Positions 1 through 6,078 of a stretch of 35,293 nt of DNA are shown here, in pieces; position 1 is the stretch's first letter; each line of letters begins with the position of its first letter. Position numbers and translations under genes: made by a program. The notes below the pieces were generated by a model. It saw only the letters and a list, made by a program, of their open reading frames with translations. It did not search any database and was not told the DNA's origin. The DNA is from Streptomyces sp. CBMA29 (GTDB lineage Bacteria > Actinomycetota > Actinomycetes > Streptomycetales > Streptomycetaceae): positions 1 to 35,293 of the forward strand of contig NZ_MECL01000216.1 in NCBI RefSeq assembly GCF_014596445.1, read 5' to 3'.

Positions 1-824
1 CCGCGTCGGCCGTCGGCGCCGAGGCCGTGGAGTCCGCCGTCGCGGTCTCCCAGCCCGGCACGGACGAGGGGGCCGCGCCCCGCACCCCGCGCCGCCGTCG
101 CCGTACGCGTGGCGCCGCTCCCGAGGCGGTCGCCGTGGAGACGGTGACGGCTGTCGAGCCGGTCGCCGCCGCTCCGGTCGCCGAGGAAGCGCCCAAGACG
201 CCGCGCCGCCGTACGCGTAAGACGGTCGCGGAGGCGCCCGCCGCGGTGACCCCGGTGGTCGAGGAGGAGGCGCCCAAGGCAGCCCGCCGACCGGCCCGCC
301 GCTCGATCCTCAACGGCGAACCCGAGGAAACCGCGACCCCCGTCAGCCCTGTCACCCCGGTCGCGGACGAGGCCCCCAAGACGCCGCGCCGCCGCACCCG
401 CAAGGCGGTCGCAGAGGCGCCCGCCGCGGTGACCCCGGTGGTCGAGGAGGAGGCGCCCAAGGCAGCCCGCCGACCGGCCCGCCGCTCGATCCTCAACGGC
501 GAACCCGAGGAGACCGCGACCCCGGTCACCCCGGTCACCCCGGTCACCGAGGAAGCGCCGAAGACACCGCGCCGCCGCACCCGCAAGGCCGCGACGGCCG
601 TCACCGCCGAGGTGCCCGCGCCCGCGGTCGCGCCGGAGGCGGAGAGCACCGCGGACGCGCCGAAGCCGGTACGCAAGCGGGCGCCCCGCAAGACCGCCGC
701 CGCTGCCCTGGCGGTCGAGGTCGCCGAGGTACCGGCTCCCGCCACCGCGGGGGACGAGGCGCCGAAGACCCCGCGCCGCCGCACCCGCAAGGCGGTCGCC
801 GCGACGGCCACGGACGAGGGCTGA
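1..824 (+). CDS. C-terminal part of a protein with a repetitive Arg/Lys/Pro/Ala tail, probably a DEAD-box RNA helicase (5' end outside window)
   Basis: The frame is open at the left edge and stops with TGA at 822-824, so only the C-terminal ~270 residues are visible. They are low complexity: acidic Ala/Pro/Val/Glu stretches alternate with a basic motif of the type KTPRRRTRK, seen five times in exact or near-exact form. Such tails usually bind RNA or DNA without a fixed fold. A DEAD-box helicase with this kind of tail next to an alpha/beta hydrolase gene is what I remember from other Streptomyces; that assignment is inference, since no helicase motif lies inside the window. Two 183-bp blocks of the tail (192-374, 375-557) are almost identical in DNA, including third codon positions, which points to a recent duplication. 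A strong hairpin follows at 859-890. Confidence 0.6.
   Translation, partial: ASAVGAEAVESAVAVSQPGTDEGAAPRTPRRRRRTRGAAPEAVAVETVTAVEPVAAAPVAEEAPKTPRRRTRKTVAEAPAAVTPVVEEEAPKAARRPARRSILNGEPEETATPVSPVTPVADEAPKTPRRRTRKAVAEAPAAVTPVVEEEAPKAARRPARRSILNGEPEETATPVTPVTPVTEEAPKTPRRRTRKAATAVTAEVPAPAVAPEAESTADAPKPVRKRAPRKTAAAALAVEVAEVPAPATAGDEAPKTPRRRTRKAVAATATDEG
192..557 (+). repeat. 183-bp tandem duplication inside the basic tail
   Basis: Two units of 183 bp (61 codons) run at 192-374 and 375-557, and a third, diverged partial unit begins at 558. From 231 and from 414 the copies match for about 98 consecutive bases, including silent positions, so the duplication is recent or is being homogenised. The unit length is a multiple of three, so gain or loss of a unit keeps the frame. 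Confidence 0.9.
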
Positions 825-858
825 CCTCGGCCGTCTCCGCCGCCGCACCCGTACGGAC

Positions 859-890
859 GCACGCCCCCGGCCCCTGGGCCGGGGGCGTGC
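859..890 (+). terminator. Hairpin terminator after the tail gene
   Basis: Perfect 15-bp arms at 859-873 and 876-890 with a 2-nt centre lie 34 bp after the stop codon. There is no T-tract, which is common for Streptomyces terminators. The hairpin separates the upstream gene from the hydrolase. Confidence 0.8.
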
Positions 891-946
891 GCGTGCCGGG
901 GACACCGGGATCGGGCGGAGGCAACCTGTCGGACATATGCACCGCG

Positions 947-952
947 TAACCT
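947..952 (+). promoter_or_regulatory. Candidate -10 box (TAACCT) of a leaderless transcript
   Basis: TAACCT fits TANNNT and ends 6 nt before the ATG at 959. No Shine-Dalgarno sequence precedes that ATG, so transcription probably begins at the start codon itself. No convincing -35 box is visible. Confidence 0.5.
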
Positions 953-958
953 CGGTTC

Positions 959-1870
959 ATGAGCCGACCCACTGCCCTGGATCTGCCGGAGAACGTGTCC
1001 GCCCATCGGCTGGAGACGGCCCGCGGATCCTTCGCCGTACTCGACGCCTCCCCCGCCCCCGACGCCCCGCCGCGCGGCACCGCGCTGCTCGTGCCCGGCT
1101 TCACCGGCAGCAAGGAGGACTTCCTCCCGCTGCTCACCCCGCTGTCGGCGGCCGGTTTCCGGGTGGTGGCGGTGGACGGCCGCGGCCAGTACGAGTCGGG
1201 CGGCCCGCGCGAGGAGAGCGCCTACGCGCAGGGCGAGTTGGCGGCGGACGTGGTCGCGCAGACGGCGGCGCTCGCGGCGGCCGACGGGGGCGGCCCCGTG
1301 CATCTGCTGGGCCACTCGCTGGGCGGTCTCGTCGTACGGGCGGCGGTGATCGGCCAAGGTCCCGGCGCGTGGGCGTCGTTGACGCTGATGAGCACGGGAC
1401 CGGGTGCGATCTCCGAGGAACAACAGACCCGCACCCAGTTGTTGATCGATGTGCTGCCGGTGATGGATCTGGAGGCCGTCTGGCAGGCGATGCGGTCGAT
1501 GGACGCGGAGAACGGCGAGCAGCCGGACACCCCGCCCGCCGTCGAGGCGTTTCTGCACCGCCGCTGGGTGACGACGCTGCCAGAGCAACTCGCTGTCACC
1601 GCACGGCAGTTGATGGACGAGCCGGACCGGGTGGACGAGCTGGCCGCGGCCGGGCCGCTGCCGAAACTGGTGATCTCGGGCGAGGTCGACCATGTGTGGC
1701 CGCTGTCGTGGATGGACGCGATGGCGACTCGGCTGGGCGCCGGGCGCGCGGTGATCAAGGGCGCGGAGCACTCGCCGAACACCGAGCGTCCCGCCGAGAC
1801 GGCGGCGGCGCTGATCGCCTTCTGGACCGGCGGCACGGGCGACGACAGCACAAGCCTTACCGGTGAGTAA
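959..1870 (+). CDS. Alpha/beta hydrolase (303 aa)
   Basis: A serine hydrolase of the alpha/beta fold, probably cytoplasmic, with no signal peptide. The likely triad is visible: nucleophile Ser120 in the elbow GHSLGG, Asp244 in SGEVDHVW and His271 in GAEHSPN. VPGFTG at 45-50 would form the oxyanion loop, and the length is normal for a lipase/lysophospholipase-like esterase. The substrate cannot be told from sequence. The ATG at 959 is chosen because the conserved fold begins shortly after it and a TANNNT box sits at the leaderless distance. The gene stands alone between a terminator and the promoter of the next small gene. Confidence 0.85.
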   Translation: MSRPTALDLPENVSAHRLETARGSFAVLDASPAPDAPPRGTALLVPGFTGSKEDFLPLLTPLSAAGFRVVAVDGRGQYESGGPREESAYAQGELAADVVAQTAALAAADGGGPVHLLGHSLGGLVVRAAVIGQGPGAWASLTLMSTGPGAISEEQQTRTQLLIDVLPVMDLEAVWQAMRSMDAENGEQPDTPPAVEAFLHRRWVTTLPEQLAVTARQLMDEPDRVDELAAAGPLPKLVISGEVDHVWPLSWMDAMATRLGAGRAVIKGAEHSPNTERPAETAAALIAFWTGGTGDDSTSLTGE

Positions 1871-1899
1871 TTAGATCGAGAAAGAGTTTCTTTAGTCTA

Positions 1900-1926
1900 G
1901 GGAATGTTTTCGAGGGGGTGTTGGTT
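1900..1926 (+). promoter_or_regulatory. SigR-type promoter (GGGAAT-N18-GTT)
   Basis: GGGAAT at 1900-1905 and GTT at 1924-1926 are separated by exactly 18 nt. This is the known consensus of Streptomyces SigR, the thiol-oxidative-stress ECF sigma factor. Transcription would begin around 1931-1935, giving a leader of about 30 nt to the ATG at 1964. A second possible box, TAGTCT at 1893-1898, overlaps just upstream. Confidence 0.6.
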
Positions 1927-1963
1927 GACCACACATGTAACGAGCGACGAAGGGAGAAGCCCC

Positions 1964-2104
1964 ATGCGCTTCGAGATCATGCGGCTCGACGACCGAAACG
2001 GCAACGCCGTGGACAGCACCGTCGTGGACGCCTCCGCCGTCAACAAGATCGTGCAGCAGGCCGCTGCCATGGGCCAGCGCATCTACATCCGCCCCGCGGA
2101 CTGA
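1964..2104 (+). CDS. Conserved small protein (46 aa), unknown function
   Basis: A 46-residue acidic-to-neutral protein beginning MRFEIMRLDD and ending YIRPAD, without cysteine, signal peptide or membrane segment. I recognise it as a small protein shared by Streptomyces but know no function. The start at 1964 is supported by the purine-rich site GAAGGGAGAAG at about 1949-1959. It is monocistronic: a SigR-type promoter lies upstream and a terminator hairpin begins 31 bp after the stop. If that promoter is real, the protein is made under thiol or redox stress. Confidence 0.8.
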   Translation: MRFEIMRLDDRNGNAVDSTVVDASAVNKIVQQAAAMGQRIYIRPAD

Positions 2105-2134
2105 CGACACCACAGGGCCTGGCCCACCGCATCG

Positions 2135-2166
2135 GCGCCCCGTACAGAAGACGTACGGGGCGCTTT
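2135..2166 (+). terminator. Rho-independent terminator
   Basis: Perfect 11-bp arms at 2135-2145 and 2153-2163 with a 7-nt loop are followed by TTT. It lies between convergent genes and probably serves the small gene on the plus strand. Confidence 0.8.
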
Positions 2167-2223
2167 CGCGTGTCCGGGGGCCCGGCGGGGGCCCGCGGGG
2201 GCTCCGGGGGCCCGCGGGAGGGC

Positions 2224-2832
2224 TCAGCCCTCGCCGTGGATGAAGCCGAAGATGCCGTTGGCGACCTGCTGGACGGCGATGGCCGACAGGAGCATGCCCG
2301 ACAGCCGGGTCACCAGCACCACACCGCCCTCCTTGATCAGCCGGATGATCGCCAGCGAGTACCGCATCGTCAGCCACAGCACGGCGTGCATCGCGATGAT
2401 CGCCACCCACACCGACATCTGCTGACCGAACCCGTCCGCGTGCTGCACCGCCAGGATCACGGTCACGATCGCGCCGGGCCCCGCCAGCAGCGGCATCCCC
2501 AGCGGCACCAGCGCGACGTTCACGTCCTTCGTCTGCGTCGGCTCGTCCGCCTTCCCGGTCAGCAGATCCAGCGCGATCAGCAGGAGCAGCAGCCCGCCCG
2601 CCACTCGCAGCGCGGGCACCGACACATGCAGGTAGTCGAGGATCTGCTGACCGCAGATCCCGAACACCGTGATCACCCCGAGCGCCACCAGCGCCGCCTG
2701 CCACGCCATCCGGCGCTGCACCTTCGTGGCGCGCCCCGAGGTCAGCGCGAGAAAAATGGGCGTGATACCGGGCGGATCCATGATCACGAAGAGCGTGACG
2801 AATACCGACCCGAAGAGGGTGACGTCGAACAT
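2224..2832 (-). CDS. MarC family integral membrane protein (202 aa)
   Basis: A MarC/NAAT-type polytopic membrane protein with about six hydrophobic segments. The N-terminal FVTLFVIMDPPGITPIFLAL is typical of the family (pattern near D-P-x-G-x-x-P), as is the later LPLLAGPGAI-like sequence (here GMPLLAGPGAIVTVI). Length is normal. The name comes from multiple antibiotic resistance, but no drug export has been shown for the family and the substrate is unknown. No clear Shine-Dalgarno precedes the ATG at 2832. It ends 58 bp from the terminator of the convergent small gene and follows the PHP gene on the same strand after 231 bp in which I see no gene. Confidence 0.85.
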   Translation of the reverse strand: MFDVTLFGSVFVTLFVIMDPPGITPIFLALTSGRATKVQRRMAWQAALVALGVITVFGICGQQILDYLHVSVPALRVAGGLLLLLIALDLLTGKADEPTQTKDVNVALVPLGMPLLAGPGAIVTVILAVQHADGFGQQMSVWVAIIAMHAVLWLTMRYSLAIIRLIKEGGVVLVTRLSGMLLSAIAVQQVANGIFGFIHGEG

Positions 2833-3063
2833 GGGGCGACTTTCTGGTGAGGGGAGGCGAGTCGGGCTGCGCCCGGCAGACGGCGTGGGGGTGGGACGGG
2901 CCCACCGGGCCGCGGACTCCGACGGCGGGAACCCCCACGGGGAGGCCGTCAGCCGACATCACATCCGCGCGGGTGGCTTGGGGCGGGAGAACGCACCGCG
3001 CCGCGGGCGCGGGAAGAGGCCCGGGGGGCTCCCCGGAGCGAGGAGCGGGGCCGCGGAGCGGCG

Positions 3064-3921
3064 CTAGACGGCGCTGATGGGCACCGCGCCGGTCGCCCGC
3101 CGGGCGATCTCGCGGTAGACCTCGGGGTCGGTGACGCAGTCGCCGAGACGGCAGGTCTTGCGACTGCCGTGATAGTCGCTCGACCCGGTGGCCAGCAGCC
3201 CCGTCTCGGCCGCGAAGGCCCGCAGCCGGGCCCTGGTCGGGGCGTCGTGGTCCACGTGGTCGACCTCGATACCGTCGAGCCCGGCCGCCGCCAGTTCCGC
3301 TGTCACCGACTCCGGTACGGTCTCGCCGCGCTTGTGCGCGCCGGGGTGCGCGAAGACGGTGACCCCGCCCGCGCCCTTCACCAGCCGTACCGCGTCGAAG
3401 GGGTTCAGCTCGTGTTTGGGTACGTAGGCCCGCCCGGCGTTCGTCAGCCAGTCGTCCGTGAAGGCGTCGGAGACGGTGGGGACCACGCCGAGCTCCACCA
3501 TCGCGGTCGCGATGTGGGGCCGCCCGACGGAGCCGTCCCCCGCGATGGCGGCCACCCGCTCCCAGGTCACGGGCACGCCCAGCTCCTGGAGCTTTGCCAC
3601 CATGGCCCGCGCCCTCGGCACCCGGTCGTCCCGTACCAGCTCCCGCTCCCGGTACAGCTCCGGCTCCTGCGGGTCGAACAGGTACGCCAGCATGTGCATG
3701 CTGATGCCGTCGATCCGACAGGACAGCTCCGCGCCGGTGACCAGCGTCAACGGCACCGTCAGCTCGCGCAGCGCCGCCGTCGCCTCCGCGTATCCGCCCA
3801 CCGTGTCGTGATCCGTCAGCGCCACGACGTCCAGACCGGCCCCCGCCGCGTTCCGCACCAGCTCGGCGGGCGCGTCGGTGCCGTCACTCGCGGTGGAGTG
3901 AGCGTGCAAATCAATCCGCAC
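3064..3921 (-). CDS. PHP domain phosphoesterase (TrpH/YciV-like, 285 aa)
   Basis: A metal-dependent phosphoesterase of the PHP family. Metal-binding motifs appear in order: DLHAHSTASDG at the N-terminus, ALTDHDTV, GAELSC, FAHPGAHKR, and near the C-terminus TGSSDYHGSRK. Relatives act as nucleoside 3',5'-bisphosphate phosphatases or short-RNA 5'-3' exonucleases; which applies here is not visible. I chose the GTG at 3921 (GGAG 7 nt upstream), which matches the usual family start just before the first HxH. An ATG at 3969 with a stronger GGAGG 9 nt upstream would add 16 residues and cannot be excluded. Confidence 0.85.
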   Translation of the reverse strand: MRIDLHAHSTASDGTDAPAELVRNAAGAGLDVVALTDHDTVGGYAEATAALRELTVPLTLVTGAELSCRIDGISMHMLAYLFDPQEPELYRERELVRDDRVPRARAMVAKLQELGVPVTWERVAAIAGDGSVGRPHIATAMVELGVVPTVSDAFTDDWLTNAGRAYVPKHELNPFDAVRLVKGAGGVTVFAHPGAHKRGETVPESVTAELAAAGLDGIEVDHVDHDAPTRARLRAFAAETGLLATGSSDYHGSRKTCRLGDCVTDPEVYREIARRATGAVPISAV

Positions 3922-4014
3922 CGGGGCGCTCCGCTGGGCAGTAGTGTCTTCTCGGCCAGCCGCCAGCATAACCTTCACCCTCCCACCCGCCGGTGGGGCC
4001 TTGCCGCGCAGTTC

Positions 4015-4044
4015 CTCCCCCAGCGGTAGCTGGGAGGTGCCCCC
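4015..4044. repeat. Short palindromic element (CTCCCCCA...GGAGGTGCCCCC family), copy 1
   Basis: A 6-bp stem CCCAGC/GCTGGG with a GGTA loop is framed by CTCCC and GAGGTGCCCCC. Related copies with the same frame occur at 8997-9026, 9068-9096 and 9886-9914. I know this element as common in Streptomyces intergenic DNA. Confidence 0.6.
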
Positions 4045-4056
4045 AGCGCCCCTCAA

Positions 4057-4205
4057 GGGGCACACCCTCATTCGCCAGGCGGCGAGCCGATCTTTTTAAG
4101 GGCGCGGGACCGTGCCTGATATGCGGCTGCCGCCGCGTGGGCGCGGCCCTCACGGGGCACACCACCTTTCGTCCGGACGGCGAGCCGATCTTTTTAGGGG
4201 CGCGG
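4057..4205. repeat. Direct repeat of a half-element
   Basis: 4057-4107 and 4154-4205 share GGGGCACACC, then GGCGAGCCGATCTTTTTA and GGGCGCGG, with a diverged stretch between. The second copy continues into the left arm of the inverted repeat at 4195, so the first looks like a broken copy of the same element. Confidence 0.75.
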
Positions 4206-4323
4206 AGAACTGCGCGGCCAGCCAGCGCGCTCCCGCACGTCACCACCGGCCCCAAAGGGGCAATTCGGATGTATCCCGACCACCCGCTGGTGGGGGCGGG
4301 CCGCGCAGTTCCCCGCGCCCCTA
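4195..4323. repeat. Intergenic inverted repeat, copy A (23-bp arms)
   Basis: Left arm 4195-4217 and right arm 4301-4323 match at 22 of 23 positions around an 83-bp centre. The arm TAGGGGCGCGGGGAACTGCG recurs in the second element at 30330-30511, but the centres differ. It encodes no protein and could be a MITE-like or REP-like element, or a hairpin-forming RNA. Confidence 0.85.
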
Positions 4324-4357
4324 GGGTGTGCCGACTTGCGCGAGGTGCGGGGAGGCG

Positions 4358-4996
4358 TCAGCCGAGGAGGCGGGGGGAGAGGGCGCCGCAGGGGAGCATG
4401 TCGACCTCGGCTCCGGCGTCGCGGAGGTCGGTGAGGACGAGCTCGTCGTACATGAGGAGCCCGGTCTGCTCGGGCCAGACGATGGCCCAGAGCCAGAGCC
4501 CGCGGGCCTCGCCGGCGAAGACGACGCGGTCGTCGGGCGCGCCGTTGACGTGCCAGAGAGGAGTCGGCCGCCCGGCGGCGAGCACCTTGGCGTGCGGGGG
4601 CTTGTCGACGCACATGCCGGGCCCGGGATCGGGCCCGGGAATGCCGGCGTGGCGGGCGCCGAGCCCGACGCCCAGTTCCTCGGCGATGAGCATGAGTTCA
4701 CCGGGTCCGCCGAGCGGGCCGGGCCCTGAGCAGGCCACGGCGGTGGCCCGGCCGCCGCTGCGGTCGTCGCCCGCGGCCGCGACGCCGGAGAAGAGCCAGC
4801 CGACCGGCAGGGGCCACGGCATCCAGACGGGCACCTGGGCACGGTGCACGACGACGCCGAGCGCCTCGACGCTCGGGGGCACGACAGGTTGCAGCGGATA
4901 CACGGTCCCGTGCTCGTCGCACTGCCAGGAGTCGGCGAAGAGGCCGGGCGCTCGCACCCTGCCACCGCACTTCGGGCAACTGGGTTCGCCCCTCAT
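4358..4996 (-). CDS. DUF6758 family protein (212 aa), unknown function
   Basis: I recognise this as an actinomycete protein of the DUF6758 type. It starts MRGEPSCPKCGGRVRAPG and has a zinc-ribbon-like arrangement: CPKC near residue 6 and a third Cys about 20 residues on, in WQCDEHG. The middle carries the conserved WMPWPLPVGWLFSG and a Gly/Pro-rich stretch, and the end is CGALSPRLLG. There is no signal peptide. The ATG at 4996 is chosen because conservation begins there; AGGA lies 11 nt upstream, a weak site. The gene is downstream of and co-directional with the SUFU gene after 124 bp. Function is unknown. Confidence 0.8.
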   Translation of the reverse strand: MRGEPSCPKCGGRVRAPGLFADSWQCDEHGTVYPLQPVVPPSVEALGVVVHRAQVPVWMPWPLPVGWLFSGVAAAGDDRSGGRATAVACSGPGPLGGPGELMLIAEELGVGLGARHAGIPGPDPGPGMCVDKPPHAKVLAAGRPTPLWHVNGAPDDRVVFAGEARGLWLWAIVWPEQTGLLMYDELVLTDLRDAGAEVDMLPCGALSPRLLG

Positions 4997-5120
4997 AACG
5001 ACCAACGGTCCTCCGGGTGCGTGCCGCCGTCAAGGACGATCACCCAGGTGGTTCAGCGACAACACGCGCGTGGCGGAACGCGATCCCGACCGGCGCCATC
5101 GGCCGGACCAGCGGCCCGGA

Positions 5121-5702
5121 TCAGTCGAGGGCCACGGCCCCGCGCAGCGGATCGCGGAGGTCCGTGCCGTGCGAGAGCCAGCGTTCCTGGAGGGCGGCGG
5201 CGCCTTGCACCCGCTTCCAGGCGGCCTCGGTGTGGGTCATGGGCAGCAGCGGCAGGAAGCGGACGGGGTCGAGGGCGTCGAGGGTCAGGTCCTCGACCAG
5301 GCCGCCGCCCTCGGCGACGAGCACGGCGGAGAAGGGCGCGCCCGGCCAGAGCGGCTCGCCGACGTCCAGCGAGTTGCCGGGGCCGACGACGACCCCTTCG
5401 ACCTGCGGAGAGGCGCCGAGTACGGCGAGCGGCCGCAGCACCTTGTCGGTTTCGGCCACACCGGCGCGTACCGACAGCAGCAGTTCGGCGCGGGGGCCGC
5501 GTACGGGATCGGCGACGGTGGCGAGAGGCTCGTTCATGGGCCGCGCCGACATCCCGAGGGTGGCGTATCGCAGCAGGTCACCGTCGCGGTAGCGGAGCAC
5601 TTCGATGCGGTCGACGCCGAGGAAGGTCACGGCGGCGCGCGCGTCCGGCGCGCCGAAGGCGGAGCGCAGCCGCGCCTCGACCAGCGTCAGGAGATCACCC
5701 AT
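5121..5702 (-). CDS. Suppressor-of-fused (SUFU) domain protein (193 aa)
   Basis: The whole length fits a bacterial SUFU domain: an early FLGVDRIEVLRYRDGDLLRYATLGMS, then RAELLLSV, the family-typical FLPLLPMTHTEAAWKR and a C-terminal ERW. Bacterial SUFU proteins are known in part as immunity proteins of polymorphic toxin systems; others are solitary. No toxin gene is adjacent, so a housekeeping or orphan-immunity role is open. The ATG at 5702 has no Shine-Dalgarno but has TATGCT 6 nt upstream, suggesting a leaderless transcript divergent from the corA leader. Confidence 0.85.
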   Translation of the reverse strand: MGDLLTLVEARLRSAFGAPDARAAVTFLGVDRIEVLRYRDGDLLRYATLGMSARPMNEPLATVADPVRGPRAELLLSVRAGVAETDKVLRPLAVLGASPQVEGVVVGPGNSLDVGEPLWPGAPFSAVLVAEGGGLVEDLTLDALDPVRFLPLLPMTHTEAAWKRVQGAAALQERWLSHGTDLRDPLRGAVALD

Positions 5703-5708
5703 ACGGCG

Positions 5709-5714
5709 AGCATA
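5709..5714 (-). promoter_or_regulatory. Candidate -10 box (TATGCT) of the leaderless SUFU transcript
   Basis: On the minus strand TATGCT ends 6 nt before the ATG at 5702. TTGGCC lies 16 nt upstream of it (5731-5736) as a possible -35 box. Confidence 0.55.
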
Positions 5715-5764
5715 GATCGCGTATGGAACCGGCCAAGCGCGGTCGAGCGGGCACGCGGACGCGC

Positions 5765-5770
5765 TAAGGT
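5765..5770 (+). promoter_or_regulatory. Candidate -10 box (TAAGGT) for the corA leader transcript
   Basis: TAAGGT fits the TANNNT pattern; transcription would begin near 5777, about 300 nt upstream of corA. No good -35 box is visible, so this is tentative. Confidence 0.4.
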
Positions 5771-5776
5771 GGGGCG

Positions 5777-6078
5777 TTCATATACGACATCCCCCAGCGG
5801 GGCATGGCCGGAGGAGGTGGGGACTGCAGTGGATCCGAGTCGACCGTGCAGTACCGGCAGCTCTTCCGAACGCCGTCCCGTGATGTGAGTCTGCGCGCTA
5901 CCTACCCGGCCCTTGTGCCGTGAAACGCGTGACCTCACGATCCTCACGATCTGCCCGCGGAGCGAATCCGCGTCGGAAGAGCGCCCTGAACTGCCTGGTG
6001 ATCAGCCAGTACTGATCCCGTCCTGATCAGCATTCAGTGCGGCGTGATGCCGTCGGCCAGTCCGTGAAGGAGCTTGCC
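5777..6078 (+). promoter_or_regulatory. Long structured 5' leader of corA (candidate cis-regulatory RNA)
   Basis: The 376 bp between the SUFU and corA starts hold no recognised gene but nested complementary segments. P0 pairs 5823-5828 with 5847-5852. P1 is a perfect 10-bp pairing of 5860-5869 with 5973-5982. Inside P1, P2 pairs 5879-5889 with 5934-5948 around a 4-nt bulge and one G-U pair, a small hairpin lies at 5907-5920, and a perfect 6-bp hairpin with loop GCGAA lies at 5956-5972 directly against P1. A 19-codon frame with a strong ribosome site overlaps the left strands of P1 and P2. It does not look like the M-box or ydaO consensus that I know. Function as a regulator is inference. Confidence 0.45.
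5829..5888 (+). CDS. Possible leader peptide upstream of corA (19 aa)
   Basis: GTG at 5829 follows the very strong site GGAGGAGGTGG (5810-5820) by about 9 nt and opens a 19-codon frame, VDPSRPCSTGSSSERRPVM, ending in TGA at 5886-5888. Translating ribosomes would cover the left halves of stems P1 and P2, as expected of an attenuation leader; Salmonella corA has such a leader peptide. An alternative frame starts at ATG 5804. It may equally be non-coding sequence. Confidence 0.3.
   Translation: MDPSRPCSTGSSSERRPVM

Larger units (their letters stand above)
3922..4357. other. Gene-free interval filled by intergenic repeats
   Basis: No coding frame with family support is visible here. The interval holds a small palindrome (4015-4044), two copies of a direct-repeat half-element (4057-4107 and 4154-4205), and an inverted repeat with 23-bp arms (4195-4217 and 4301-4323). 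It also contains the leader of the PHP gene and, beyond 4323, the trailer of the DUF6758 gene. Confidence 0.7.

Noticed and set aside
4057..4323. Repeat cluster as an insertion sequence with a transposase
   Set aside because: The interval is under 300 bp and no frame shows transposase motifs; at most it is a non-autonomous element.
3993..5888. A 631-codon frame on the plus strand over the DUF6758 and SUFU genes
   Set aside because: No domain is visible, it crosses the repeat cluster, and it lies opposite two recognised genes. Only its last 19 codons, the possible corA leader peptide, were kept as a low-confidence call.
5777..6078. Identification of the corA leader as a known M-box, ydaO or NiCo riboswitch
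   Set aside because: I could not find the conserved core of any of these in the sequence, so it is reported only as an unnamed structured leader.
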